A stretch of 64,000 bases of DNA from assembly GCA_942159475.1 (NCBI GenBank), contig OW804098.1:112288620-112352619 (forward strand), in the 5' to 3' direction. The DNA is from Sthenelais limicola (Eukaryota; Annelida; Polychaeta; Phyllodocida; Sigalionidae). The notes beneath the pieces are model-generated. The model was not told where the DNA came from. It searched no databases and worked only from the letters and a program-made list of their open reading frames with translations. The position numbers and the translations under genes were made by a program. Below are positions 10,682 to 21,113 of this stretch, piece by piece; positions within the stretch are counted from its first letter, which is position 1; the number at the start of each line of letters is the position of its first letter.

Positions 10682-11168
10682 TACCGTATTTCAATGATAG
10701 AACGCCTGGTCATTTTTTTTCCAGGCCACTCTTACCCCCAGCACTTTTTCGAGGCAGGCGTTTATACGGGGCAGGCGTTTTTTTTTGTTTTTTTTGACAA
10801 ATCTTTATTCAGGAGGATAGGTGGCATTTGCCAGAATTTTTAAGCAGTTCGGGTAATCCCGGTTGAAATTTCGCACTTTCGATAATGATGATTGTAGTTT
10901 ATTGTTTTATGTTAATGAATACATGACACAACTATTTTTCTACTATACTACTATTGGTCACCACCATCCATAATAGTAATTACAAAGATAATACCGTCTT
11001 TTATATTCTTATGAATTGTCCTCATCCGAGGTGAAAGTCCCGTTGAATTATTGGGACCCAGTGTTCATTCCGGCCGGCGTTTATTTATTTCAAGAAGTTA
11101 AATGACCTGGTGCTTTTTGGGGGCAGGCATTTATTTGGGACCCGGCATTCCATCGGTGAAATATGGTA
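10682..11168. mobile_element. MITE-E copy nested in MITE-G
   Basis: Starts TACCGTATTTCAATGATAGA and ends TCGGTGAAATATGGTA. TA on both sides matches a single TA at the same point of the empty copy at 46.7 kb. It contains an extra segment of about 120 bp (10779-10900) that the 3.5-kb copy lacks. Confidence 0.88.
10779..10900 (-). mobile_element. Short retroposed 3' end inside MITE-E
   Basis: Relative to 3517-3999 this is an insertion. Read on the minus strand it ends AATAAAGATTTGTC followed by an A-rich tail (the T run at 10779-10795). The same AATAAAGATTTGT-A(n) end occurs at 40.7 kb, so both are 5'-truncated copies of one retroelement. Confidence 0.65.
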
Positions 11169-11575
11169 TTCGGTCATGGTCAATCGCAAACGGCGACTCA
11201 GGGGGCAAAGGTTTGAAATCAAAAGTGCCCCACTTTTCTCTCCTCTTAAAGGCCACTTTTCTCTCTTCTTAAAGGACTAAGGAATCCCGTGTCAACTACT
11301 TTTCGGACAGACTATACCATAAAGGGCCTTTGTAATAGGACCAAGTTACTGGGGCCATAACAGAATACAACGCTTTGCCTCCGGGCGCCCACTCCCATGT
11401 ATCCAATATACACACAGACACATACACAGGCGTAAACACTTAGATCTATACGGGAGGACCAGAGGCTTCTGTCTTCTCTCTTGTATGAAGGGGCTTAGTC
11501 ATCATACACCTCAGAGACCAATACAGGCTCATAGACAGCCATTTTGAGTATAACTTTACTTGCCATAGGGGACTT

Positions 11576-11930
11576 GCAGTAGCGATAATAGGGGATCTTG
11601 ATTCACATAGAATTATGGGACTAATGGTACAATGTAAAATCTATAGAAGACATGCCTTGTTCTGCAAGGATTATTTATCAATGCGCTAATATCAATATCC
11701 ATGTGTTATACATGTTTCCATGCGACATGTCCCCATCTTTCCCATCATGCACTTGGTTTTAATAGGTCGGTTATAAAAGATGATAGTGGTGAAAACATTC
11801 TTGCAATTTTGGATTAAAATGTTGCCAAATATTTGTATGACAGATTTCAAATGACAAATATTTGTATGACAGAGTCCATCCCAGCATGCATTGTAACAGA
11901 GATGTTCAGTGGTACATGCAACTCCCCTAT
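11576..11930 (+). mobile_element. MITE-C copy
   Basis: TAGGGGACTTGCAGTAGCGA at left, ACATGCAACTCCCCTATT at right. A short internal duplication (ACAAATATTTGTATGACAG twice near 11830-11875) is specific to this copy. Confidence 0.82.
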
Positions 11931-12378
11931 TCTCTCTCAGTGGAACCCATTGTGATTATATTAGCCAAAGGATAATGTAACCTAAATAACAATCCAATTA
12001 TTCACAAGAATAAATCTTTTAGCTTTAATTCAAGTTGTTTTTTTACACAAGCGTTGGACAGTACAATACACAGAGATCCAAAGGCTAAGAGCTTGGTGTG
12101 TCTTAGTCTCGTCATGCACAGAGTGGCTTGTCTGAGACACCAATGGAAGCTCATGTTTAATTCCTATAGGGCCTGTGCATAGACTGCCATTTTGTAAAAA
12201 GACTTCACTTGTAGTAGAGGAGTAATGGTAGTAATTCTTTTTGTAAACCCCCTAGCACAAGGCCGCAACACATAGGGTAACCTATCCTTTGTCTCTGACT
12301 TCAATAAAAGAACAGTTTGGAACTTACTTCTATGACCTTCTATCTGTTCTCCATCTTGTCTTTAAACAGCGGTTTCAC
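11931..12378. other. Unannotated stretch
   Basis: No gene or recognised repeat. Confidence 0.3.
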
Positions 12379-12380
12379 TA

Positions 12381-12552
12381 CAGTGGAACCTCTCTATTGA
12401 GACCCGGACTGAATGATTTGTGGTCTCATAGCGAGGTGGTCTCATTAGAGGGGCTAATCTAATATAAGGAAAGCAATTCGGGACTGAGAGAAACTGGTCT
12501 TAATAGATGGGTGGTCTCTATAGGGAGGTGATCTTTATGCAAGGTTCTACTG
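12381..12552. mobile_element. MITE-H, 172-bp pogo-like element
   Basis: Ends CAGTGGAACCTCTCTATT and AAGGTTCTACTG, flanked on both sides by TA (12379-12380, 12553-12554). CAGT-starting TIRs with a TA target are typical of the pogo/Tigger branch of Tc1/mariner. The interior repeats GGTGGTCTC motifs. No transposase. Confidence 0.8.
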
Positions 12553-12855
12553 TAGTACCTAAACACGTTTCAGAGTAAGGTCCAGAAAATGCTACAAAAT
12601 GTGCACCTTTTAGACTAGACCTCAAAGCACTTTCAAACTGCATCCAAAGCAAAGCACATCACTTCTAGAATGGACCAAAGTTAGCGGTTTGTTAGAATTC
12701 TCTTTGAATATCCGATTGTCCATGTGATTGATCAAACACAATACAGAGTTTGGACCACAATGTGTTATTTCTATATTAGCTGTGTAGTATAGGGAAAGGG
12801 CAGAATGTATCATTTTAGATTAGGTGGTGAAAGAAAACCTGAGTAGGAATGACCT

Positions 12856-13006
12856 GGGGGGGGGGGGGGCAATAGCCAGGGTTTGAAATGACCACTTGCT
12901 GAAAGTTCCAGGTGGGAAAAGATCAGGGGTTGAAACGACCAGGGGCTGAAATAACCAGGGGTTGAAACGAACAGGGGTTGAAACGAACAGGGGTTGAAAT
13001 TGATTG
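12856..13006. repeat. G run and GGGGTTGAAA-type short tandem repeats
   Basis: A run of about 13 G near 12857-12869 is followed by imperfect repeats of AGGGGTTGAAACGAAC (about 16 bp) to 13000. G-quadruplex formation is possible. Confidence 0.6.
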
Positions 13007-13008
13007 AT

Positions 13009-13135
13009 TTATTGATTGATTGATTTGAATTTTATTTCCAAGACTTTCATAATTGTTATACAGAAAATTGGATAATTGTTCTATGTTCAGTTACATGTCT
13101 TCGCACGCGGACCATCAAGAATAACCCAAGGACCC
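13009..13135 (-). mobile_element. LINE/SINE-like 3' end with AATC tail
   Basis: On the minus strand it reads GGAAATAAAATTCAAATC and runs into an (AATC)n tail. GGGGTTGAA lies at both edges (about 13000 and 13138), a possible 9-bp target-site duplication, although that word is also locally repeated. Confidence 0.5.
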
Positions 13136-13159
13136 GGGGTTGAACCAGTATTTAAGCTC

Positions 13160-13460
13160 CTATATTACACCCCTGTGCTGTTGCTTCCTATACCTTCAGC
13201 ATTGTATGTCACACTTGGTCAAAGTGGTGCATAACATGTGAGTTATGTCACCCTGGGGACATACAACAAGTAGGTTCGCCCAAAACGTAAATTAGTTCTT
13301 TTATTTTTAATTATTTATGTTTTTTATTTATTAATGGTGTGTAATAAATATGGAACAAAGCTCGGGTGAAGTCTGTATACTTGTTAGTGACCCTCTAACT
13401 TCCCGCGCTCCCTCGGTCAATAACAAGTGTACAGACTTCCCCCTTGCTAGGTTCCATCTA
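13160..13460. mobile_element. Element F copy 1
   Basis: First part is TIR-bounded (TATTACACCCCTGTG ... TGTGTAATAAATATGG). Second part is a hairpin, GTGAAGTCTGTATACTTG pairing with CAAGTGTACAGACTTCCC. The whole recurs at 22612-22951. Includes the segment CACACTTGGTCAAAGTGGTG. Noncoding; class uncertain, probably a DNA element. Confidence 0.75.
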
Positions 13461-13461
13461 T

Positions 13462-13715
13462 ATAACCATCATTTCTTATAGGAGACACAGCAGAAAGAAC
13501 CTGGTGTTCAAATGACGAGGGGTCGGGAAGACCAGGGGTGGGGAAGATCCTATAACCATCATTTCTAGTATGAGACACAACAGCAGAAATGACCTGGGGC
13601 TGAAATGACAAGGGGTGGGGAAGACCAGGAGTTGAAAGATCCCCTCTTTGAAGTCTCGGTCTAACAGAGGTGATACAGAGTGTAATAACCATCATTTCCA
13701 GTAGGAGATACAGCA
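13462..13715. repeat. Imperfect tandem repeat of about 100 bp
   Basis: ATAACCATCATTTC and GGAGACACAGCAG recur about 2.5 times with AAGACCAGG-type filler. Open minus-strand codons here are a by-product. Confidence 0.6.
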
Positions 13716-13911
13716 GCAGAAAGCAGGCCCAACATTGCCCAACCCTGTGCCTTTCTGAGGCAATATTACAGCATGTACATGAACACTTTGATCTCTAGCA
13801 CAGCGGCAGAAACCTCATATCCTCCTCTTCTGTTTGTTTTGTTGGCACAGAGGGCCTTAATCTTGTTCTCAACAACCTGCCCCATAGGGAATACACGTAT
13901 ACGGGTCAGAT

Positions 13912-14136
13912 TTTCAGAAAATGTAAAATTCACCTACTCCAATCCTCTCAAATAACCCATATTTAAAACAGATATGAGCTTCAAAATGTAGTTTAACATA
14001 GTAAAACAGATACTTTAAATCAACGTGATACCACATGTACTCAGATATACCTGGTATTCATCATTTTTCAGTCTAATTTAGCAGTATCTTCTAAATGTCT
14101 AGAGCTGCCAATTGTACATTTTCTGAAAATCTGATC
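13912..14136 (-). mobile_element. MITE-A copy
   Basis: TA|CGGGTCAGATTTTCAGAAAA start; right end TTTTCTGAAAATCTGATC is damaged in the last bases. Belongs to the variant with GAGCTTCAAAATG and AAAACAGATACTTTAAATCA. Confidence 0.83.
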
Positions 14137-14700
14137 AGCTAGTATCCCTTCACTAGGATATTAACTGAATTATGTTGAATTAGATATAGACATTTCACCC
14201 TGTTACGTTAATATTCACTGTCTTTGTTCTGGATTGAGTATCAGATGTCATTGGAAAAATGTATCTATAGGCCAATATAGCGTGTAGCTACCAATTTCTA
14301 TATCTGTTCTTTACATGATTTTTTTATATATCATTTCTACTTTCTTTACTTAAATAATAATATAATAACAATATTCTTCCAGCAAGCCCCTCTACAACTA
14401 CTGTATGTTAAACAGTAAAGTTCCTAATTCTGGTTTAGGTGAGCTTTAAAGTATTCCCCCTTCATAATCATATATTCAAAGTACTTTAAATAGTGAAACT
14501 GAAATGTTGCCGCTGGTGAGTGATAATAAGTGAAGTCATCATAGGACATGATTTGGACGTTTCAGAAGCCATGTTTATGTTTGTTTTTTATTGACAGCAT
14601 TTGGCCTTACAGACAATGTTTCTCAGCATATTAAGTGAAAAGAAATATATGCTTACATAATGTAGCTTGAAAATTATGTTAGGTAACTAACTAACATTAA
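14137..14700. other. Unannotated stretch
   Basis: No supported feature. The region just before 14701 is closed by a stop codon in the LINE frame. Confidence 0.3.
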
Positions 14701-15261
14701 AGAATCTACGAAAAGTTTCAGTTCAAAGTGCTTCATGGGGTGCTTACCTGTAATGAGTATTTAAAGCAGATAGATGTCATTAAAAAAGATACTTGTTCAT
14801 TCTGTAAAGGTAAAGATGACATATCTCATTTCTTGGTAACATGTTCCAAGACGAAAATGCTCTGGCAATACGTATTAAGTTGGATTTACGACAGCGGATA
14901 TCTCAACAAAGATAGAGATGGTAATGTAATTTTCAACCAAAAAGGTAATAACATTGTCCTAAAACCAATTGACATTATTTTCGGTATTGATATAACTAAT
15001 ACCAACTCAAAAATTATTAACTGGCTCATTCTACAGTTGAAATCCTTTATCTACAGACAGAAGTTATTCGAAAAGGGTAGGCTAGACCCCCTCTCTGCCA
15101 TGTATGAGTTAAGAATGAGAACTAAGGTAGTGTTGTATTCTTTCAAACTTAAGACAATAAGTGCTTATGAAAAGGTAATATGGCGGCGTATAGCCGAGGA
15201 CATAGAAGAACATATTTCTGAACTGAAAAAATGGTTTATTTCCCTACGTTTACCTTCTTGA
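14701..15261 (+). pseudogene. LINE ORF2 C-terminal remnant with CCHC zinc motif
   Basis: About 187 codons are open from after a TAA at 14698 to the stop at 15259-15261. Near the N-terminus, residues read KFQFKVLHGVL, then CSFCKGKDDISHFLVTC followed by W. The C-x2-C-x7-H-x4-C knuckle after an F-K-x-L-H-x-L-x-T-N block is the usual tail of non-LTR retrotransposon ORF2 proteins (zf-RVT; L1/Tx1-like arrangement). In intact elements it follows the reverse transcriptase. No RT motifs or endonuclease lie upstream, so this is a 5'-truncated, dead copy, although its frame is uninterrupted, suggesting fairly recent insertion. Clade assignment is an inference. The 3' end past the stop could not be delimited. 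Confidence 0.8.
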
Positions 15262-16010
15262 CATGTGAAATTAGAATTGTATATGCCCCGAATGCAGGTA
15301 TCAGAAATAAAGTCAGTTGCAAAAACAAAAAAAAGAATCTACAAATCTTACAGCTTTAATAGCAACAGTATCCTTATCAAGCGAAGAGATATTTTGACCG
15401 TCAAAGTTGGTTTGATGTTTGAAAACTACAAAGAGGATGTATCTGAGCCGAACCTTTCATCCTAAATATAGAGGTTACTGCCTATTCAGTGATACTACGC
15501 CATTGAAACTAACACACCTTATAACTGTTTCTGTGCAAAGGCTCACCAGGTGGACATTTGAAGTTAACCCAGATAGAGCCAAGGCTTCTATATCATAGCC
15601 ATTGTTGTCGAGCCAGTTAAGTGATAGAAGGAAAAGTGAAAGCAGCCTTGGGAAATTAAATTTTTATTCAATTTGATATAATTTATATAAATAGATAATA
15701 AAATGGAGTATAAAATAAATTGTTGTTGGTATAAAATTGGTAAAAGTTGGTGTAATTATAATAAAATTGAGATGATGATAATTTAATTAAAATTATGAGA
15801 TAATTAGTCGGGAGGAATGAAAATGATGATTAGTAGGTGTGGGTGGGTGGGATAAATTGAGTGGTGAGTGTGGTGGCGAGAGGTGAAGTGAGTGAAGGTG
15901 GGAGAGGGAGTGTGTAGTGCAGCGCCTGAGGTGTAGGGGTCGCTGCACTAGGTGGGTGGTGATAGGCTCCCAACAATGCACACGCATGGCATAAAGCCAT
16001 GCTATACACA
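15262..16010. other. Unannotated stretch
   Basis: 15262-15480 may be LINE 3' sequence. 15640-15800 is very A/T-rich with TAAAATTG-like words. 15830-15930 is GT/GA-rich (GGGTGGGTGGG, GTGAGTGTGGTGG). No gene. Confidence 0.4.
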
Positions 16011-16238
16011 TTATAGGGTGACTCCACTAGAGAGAAAAACGGTGCCGATTTCTGTTGTTGCCCACTACTTTTTTGCACCAAATATCCATACAGAAACAAC
16101 AGATTCCAGAGTATGTGGCAACACATCTGACACTTCTCCATTTGCGTTTTTATTGAAAACATGAAATGAACTGTTGTTAGTGGGCAACAAGACAATTTGT
16201 CGCCGCCATTTTTCCTCTAGTGGAGTTCTGCTATTAAG
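16011..16238. mobile_element. MITE-J, long-TIR element
   Basis: Left CTCCACTAGAGAGAAAAACG ... TGTTGTTGCCCACTA and right TAGTGGGCAACAAGAC ... CCTCTAGTGGAG form an inverted repeat of about 50 bp with mismatches. TTATAG/CTATTAA may be the outermost bases. Single copy here; noncoding. Confidence 0.75.
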
Positions 16239-16614
16239 CAAGCACTTCAAATTATTGTAATAATGGATGTAAAGGCTTTATCTTTAGAAGCATAAAAGCT
16301 GCCTTAGCTCGCTTTTTCTCCCCTCTGAGGGTTGCTAAGGGCGATAATATGGGAGTAGAGTCCTCCTTGCTTACCGGTTTTTCCATGTATAATTAATTAC
16401 ATAACTGCTGTTTTTAATATTGCTATATTGTGCTGTACTGCTCTTCTGTGCACTACCATAAATCCCAGACCAGAAGAAAAAAACTGTGCTCATATATTGG
16501 GAGTGGAAAACAATGGTGAACATATCAAAGTATGTAAACAACTGCCCTTAATAGAATAAAATATGTGGCAGTTACATAAGTTTTTACTCTAACCCTCCGC
16601 AAGAAACTTATATA
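16239..16614. other. Unannotated stretch
   Basis: No gene or repeat recognised. Confidence 0.3.
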
Positions 16615-16856
16615 TGGGTCAAGTCTTCAGAACATGTACAATGCACCTTCACCAATCCCCTCAAATAACCCAAATTTAAGACGAAAATCAGGTTCAAAAT
16701 AGAGTTCAATATTATATAACCAGACTGATTTATTGAATGAATACAATACAGAATATACTCAGTTGTACTCAGTATTTATCATTTTTCACTCTAATTTAGC
16801 AGAATTTGACAGATGCGTAGAACTGTTGATTGCGCATTTTCTAAAAATCTGACCCA
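16615..16856 (-). mobile_element. MITE-A copy
   Basis: TA|TGGGTCAAGTCTTCAGAACA to CTAAAAATCTGACCCA. Shares the CAAGTCTT variant of the left TIR with copies at 10202 and 40426, and so belongs to a subfamily. Confidence 0.87.
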
Positions 16857-17158
16857 CATATCCCCGGAGTGAAACATGTTGTTTAGAGACCGTCTTTATC
16901 CCTGTGTATGGTAAAGAGAAGACATTGTAAAAGAGCAAACAGGGCCTGAGGAGGGACGCTAGGGTGTTATTGATGTTGATGTAGTCCAGTCCTACCGGGC
17001 CCTCCTCCCCGGTAATGATTCAGATATGCTGGGGCAGGTTAGTGGGGGGTCTAGATTTATATTTGAACAAATTCATTGAAAACATTTTCATATATCACAA
17101 AACATTTTTTGGCACTCCAAAAAAAGTTAATTGTAGTTAACCCACTTAGAAAGACCCG
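16857..17158. other. Unannotated stretch
   Basis: No gene or repeat recognised. Confidence 0.3.
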
Positions 17159-17290
17159 TGCCTAGACTGGGAACTGAACCCCGGACCTTTGGATTTATGT
17201 TCCAATGCTCTACCTACTGAGCTATCCAGGCTGCTGTATTTCAGCTGGTCACTTTCAGATACTACCACCCACACTGTGGCCACACTTAAT
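17159..17290 (-). mobile_element. tRNA-Lys-like SINE head (minus copy)
   Basis: Reverse complement of 17159-17231 is a 73-nt cloverleaf: acceptor GCCTGGA/TCTAGGC, box A TAGCTCAGTAGG, anticodon stem TTGGA/TCCAA, T-arm with box B-like GGTTCAGTTCC. The loop ACATAAA lacks U33 and reads ATA, so it is not a decoding tRNA. GGTAGTATCTGAAAGTGACC lies upstream on the same strand. Its first half is the unit of the 60.7-kb array. Confidence 0.75.
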
Positions 17291-17456
17291 GACCGTGCGC
17301 GTACATCACAAAGATAGCAGATGCTATGTTCCATTGGTTACTTTTTTCATTTTGATTCTCTAGATTTCGAGCATGTAGTCTTGCCAAACACTAGGAGGCG
17401 TATTGTCCTTGAAGATGTGTAAATGTACTGAAGGATTTACTAATTTCCAATGTCAA

Positions 17457-17668
17457 TAGGGGATGTGCTTGTCTGCCATCTTAAATCTGGATTTACATGG
17501 AATTATGGGATTTGTATGTAAGTGTAAAAGCTATAGAAACATTCAGCATTGAACGTTTAACAATGTACTCTTGTTTTTTATAAAAAAAAATGTTGATATA
17601 TATTTGTATGTCTGATCTTAACTAAAACCATCCCAGCATGTGCTCTAATAGACATGCACATTAAGACA
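17457..17668 (+). mobile_element. MITE-C copy with internal and end deletions
   Basis: AATAGGGGATGTGCTTGTCT start, GGAATTATGGGATTTG, TTAACTAAAACCATCCCAGC, then AGACATGCACATTAAGACA with the terminal CCCC lost. About 130 bp of the interior is missing. Confidence 0.72.
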
Positions 17669-17935
17669 CACATACATACATGCTATTCTGGAACCATGCC
17701 CCTCCTGATCTCAGCCCCCGCCTACCCACTTATCCTCTAGTTCTAGAGAAAGAAAACACACCCACGCAAATACATATTTACATGCTTTCCTCCAACCTCC
17801 AATTCATATCCCTTCTGACTCCCCCCTTCCTCCCATTCCACACTCACCTCTTGCCCTCTTTCCTCTCTCAATGTCTACTTCACAAACTCCTCCGCCCATA
17901 GAAAGCTGTAAAGATATGGATGTCCAACTCAGTTA

Positions 17936-18172
17936 TGGGTCAGATTTTCACAAAATGTACAATTCACCTTCACTAATTCTTTTAAATAACCCGAATTCCA
18001 GACAAAAATAAAGTTCAAAATACAGTTCAACCTAACCAAACAGATTGCTAGAATCAATACATTGCTGAATATACTCGAATTTACCTAGTATTGACCAAAT
18101 TGCAGCCTAATTTAGCAGAATTTACTAAATGTGTAGAGCTGCAAATTGTACATTTTCTGAAAATCTGACCCA
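17936..18172 (-). mobile_element. MITE-A copy, TA on both sides
   Basis: TTA|TGGGTCAGATTTTCACAAAA ... CTGAAAATCTGACCCA|TA. Nearly full conservation with 2657-2893. Confidence 0.88.
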
Positions 18173-18404
18173 TATAGGCCGGGCGAGTTGCTCAGCCCCA
18201 GCCTAAGCTTATCGACCAGGGACAGGGAGGTGCTCGAGGCCCGGGAGTGGTTCTAAGTGTCTAATATATAGTGGACATTAATGTGGGGTGGTGTGGTAGT
18301 GGGGCCAGTATGGGTGTCCTGCCCTCTGTATGATTGCACGGGAAGGCATATCATATTGAATATTTGTGTAATGTAAGCACTGAGGGTGGGTTTGTATTAG
18401 GGAG
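18173..18404. other. Unannotated spacer
   Basis: No supported feature. Confidence 0.3.
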
Positions 18405-18860
18405 GTGGTGGAGATGGAAAGGGAGGAGGTGGATCTGAAGGTGGAGTATGAGGTGGAAGAGGTGGAGGAAGTGGTGGAGGAAGGGGAGGTGGTGGAGGAG
18501 GAATAGGTGGAGAGGGAGGTGGAGGAAGTGGTGGAGGAAGAAGAGAAGGAGAGGGTGGAGGAAGAGGAGAAGGAGAGGGAGAGGGAGGAAATGGTGGGCA
18601 ACAGCTCAAGAGAGGAGACTCAAGGTAGAGCTTACAAAAATAAGACAATGAAAGAGGAAGAGAGAACAAAAGCGAGAGATTAAAGAAAACAGGGTAGAGG
18701 AGGAGAAACAGAGAGAGAGACAGAAGGACAGACAGAAGGACAGAGGGGGAGTGTAGAGACTAAGAGACAGAGAGAAAAAAAGAAAGACAGCAAGATAGAG
18801 AGCAAGAGACAGGGAGACAGCGGTAGGGAGAGAGTGTATTTTGGGTATGAGAGAGACAGA
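18405..18860. repeat. Polypurine tract (GGT/GGA then GA-rich)
   Basis: The plus strand is almost pure purine for more than 300 bp: GGAGGTGGTGGAGGAAG-type repeats to about 18590, then AGAGAGACAGAAGGACAGA. Proline/serine-rich or arginine-rich frames on either strand are compositional artefacts. Confidence 0.85.
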
Positions 18861-19045
18861 AATACTAGCTTTAAGAGCTGAAAGGACGCAATAGTAGAGG
18901 AAAGCTATCCAGACAAGAAATCAGGAAATTGAGAGTAAAATTTGAGAGTGGCAATAACCTACAACTCACCACACAACATGTTTAATCCATAATTCAATAC
19001 AAGTCTTTGGCCAATATGCCAACATTGCTCTAACTTGCTTACATA

Positions 19046-19524
19046 TGTAGTGGTCGAGTGTGTACGGGTCCCGCAATATTATAGTTTCGGAGTCCGAAGC
19101 TGTCCGCTGGTTGAGTTCAGTCCTTCTGGACTGACACCAGGGGGCAGTTGAGGGCTCTCGGACTAACCCGAACACAGACGCTGGAAGAGTGGTCTTGTGT
19201 TATATTACTTCTGTCTGTGTTTATCTCTGTATATTGCGTCTTGTCCTTGTATATTGCTATTTTATACCTTTGAAATGTCCTTTTATGTTGTTCTTATCGA
19301 TCTCTGGTATTGATTGTTTTAAACTCTTCTCTTATGTGAATATGACCTGTTTTACTGTTCTCCACACCTTTTACTTTACTGTATATCAGTATTTATGTTT
19401 CCCTTTTGGCTGGTCCACAAGGGTTGGTCTAATGGTGTTGCATGAGAATAAAACCAGAGTGCAAGAGTCAATCTTTGTTCCGTTTTATTCCCTAAGCTAA
19501 GAGTCCCGAACCGAGTTCACTACA
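19046..19524 (+). mobile_element. Solo LTR (479 bp)
   Basis: Starts TGTAGTGGTCGAGTGTGT and ends TCACTACA, so it carries the canonical 5'-TG...CA-3' and a short inverted end TGTAGTG/CACTACA. CATA precedes and follows it: a 4-bp target duplication, as is common for Ty3/Gypsy-type elements. AATAAA at 19448-19453 would be the polyadenylation signal near R/U5. Internal retroelement sequence is absent on both sides, so the element was reduced by LTR-LTR recombination. Superfamily is inferred. Confidence 0.72.
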
Positions 19525-20069
19525 CATAAATACAAAAAAGACAATCAAATCATTATACACACCTTAACCAACGCAGATTACTTGAGACTAAAATATACTT
19601 CATTCCCCTTAATGGAAATTCAGTGAAACTTCGATCAATAACATTGATTAATATAAGAGACTGAATGATAATACAAGGTGATATTAAAAAATGATGTAGA
19701 TGATATGAACACTGTGCATCTAAATACAACTTGATAAATTCAACTTATCATCAACATTTGTATCTACATAAAATTGTATAATTAAATAAAAGAAATAATT
19801 CCTCAGACCTGCTTCCTCCTTTCATTCAGCTAACTGTGGAGTAACACAAAAAGCCACCAATCGGCTCAAAGCCTACACCGAGCCTTTGAAGGATTTATCG
19901 CTTCCATCTCGCACCTTTCCAGGATAAAGATATTGCATCCAAGCTGCCAGAAAACCTTTTAAACAAATCCATCTTAAAAGTATTCCTTGTAGAAGGGATA
20001 GGGGGATTTGCATTGACTCTAATTTGACTCAAAATTTAATATGATGTGTGATGGTATTAGACACCTTTA
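19525..20069. other. Unannotated stretch
   Basis: No gene or repeat recognised; A/T-rich. Confidence 0.3.
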
Positions 20070-20390
20070 AATGTGATGTGTTTCAGGGAAATGTGTCACA
20101 AGTCGCAGAAATAATATTCCAAAGTAATTTGTTTACCAGATCTCTTTTTTTGAATGTTCTAATACATTGGGGGGCTAGTCCTTGAGGTTGTATGAATACA
20201 TGTACTAAATTTCAAGGCAGTTCATTAAATATATGCTTGCGTTTCTAATAAGATCATCCTATGGAGTATATATAGCTACTTTACTATTAAATGTCCACCC
20301 AGAAATATTGCAAACTATTTTCTAAAACATAGAAAAAATAAACTTACTATGCAGAAACACTTCTTAGATGTCCTTTATGGATAGTGGTTG
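20070..20390 (-). mobile_element. MITE-B copy, right end missing
   Basis: Intact left TIR AATGTGATGTGTTTCAGGGA and TGTGTCACAAGTCGCAGAAA, then ACTTTACTATTAAATGTCCA. It stops after CTTAGATGTCCTTTATGG. Confidence 0.8.
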
Positions 20391-20540
20391 TTTGTTTATG
20401 CTCCAACATGTCATGAAAATCCACATTTCTATATTTCGGAGACCCGCCCAAAACCTTTGCTGTGATTTTCTCTCAGCCAATTCCACTGCAAATTCTTGTA
20501 TATTAGATTAAACGATGTGTGTTCGTCATATTAGCTGAAT
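20391..20540 (+). repeat. Repeat L fragment
   Basis: CATGAAAATCCACATTTCTA, GGAGACCCGCCCAAAACCTT and AAATTCTTGTATATTAG match the L copies at 26.7 and 54.95 kb. Confidence 0.55.
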
Positions 20541-20619
20541 GTTAAAGGTATTATTCTATAGAGATCCTTTGCATTCATTTGAGAAAAGGAGAGGAGGAGG
20601 ATTTCAGTAAAAGGAAAGG

Positions 20620-20790
20620 AGAGAGATTTTGATTTTGATTTAAAAAATATTTTATTCAGGTCATTGAACATTTCCATACATATAGCACGAATATTCTCAG
20701 GACAGCCTGAATTCCGACGAAAAGTTTTACAAATAGCGAGATGATTACATGAATTAGTTGTTATCATTATAATTATGTAATTCAAAGTCA
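20620..20790 (-). mobile_element. Possible LINE-like 3' end
   Basis: The minus strand reads TGACCTGAATAAAATATTTT, then a tail of AAATC units. The polyadenylation-like AATAAA next to a simple tail is the only evidence. Confidence 0.4.
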
Positions 20791-21113
20791 TTTTTACTCA
20801 TTTTTACTCAAGATACATGATTTCTGTATATTATAGTACAATTATAGAGCTGAAACATTGATCGATAAAGAGGGTGTCCGGTGTTTCCCTTACGTACATT
20901 TTTCCCGACCCATTCTCCCCAACAAACATTTCCCTCACCATACATTCCCCCCGCCTAATGACCTCCCCACCGACATTTTCCCCCATTTTAAGTTTCATCT
21001 TGAAATCGTTACGATAAAATCGTTGTTGGCATTCAACTATTACATTGCTTATAACAAGGCGCAAATATTCAACACACACACTGTTTGCCTTACAGAAAAA
21101 CCCGATTAATTTC
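20791..21113. other. Unannotated stretch
   Basis: Two overlapping frames of about 80 codons on opposite strands look like chance; no recognisable product. Confidence 0.3.

Larger units (their letters stand above)
10439..11316. mobile_element. MITE-G copy split by MITE-E
   Basis: Left end ATAGTCTATCTGAAAAGAAG, right end TTTTCGGACAGACTATA, with long inverted sub-ends (AGAGGGAAAAGTGGGG and its inverse). The body TGCAATCAACCATGGGGAAA...CAACTGCTGCACATGGAACA matches the intact copy at 46543-46925. The body is broken at ATACAGCTGCA by 10682-11168 and resumes at TTCGGTCATGGTCAATCGCA. Confidence 0.88.

Noticed and set aside
17159..17231. Functional tRNA with anticodon ATA
   Set aside because: The cloverleaf is good but position 33 is C, the T-stem has a mismatch, and the repeat continues upstream in other copies, as expected of a SINE.
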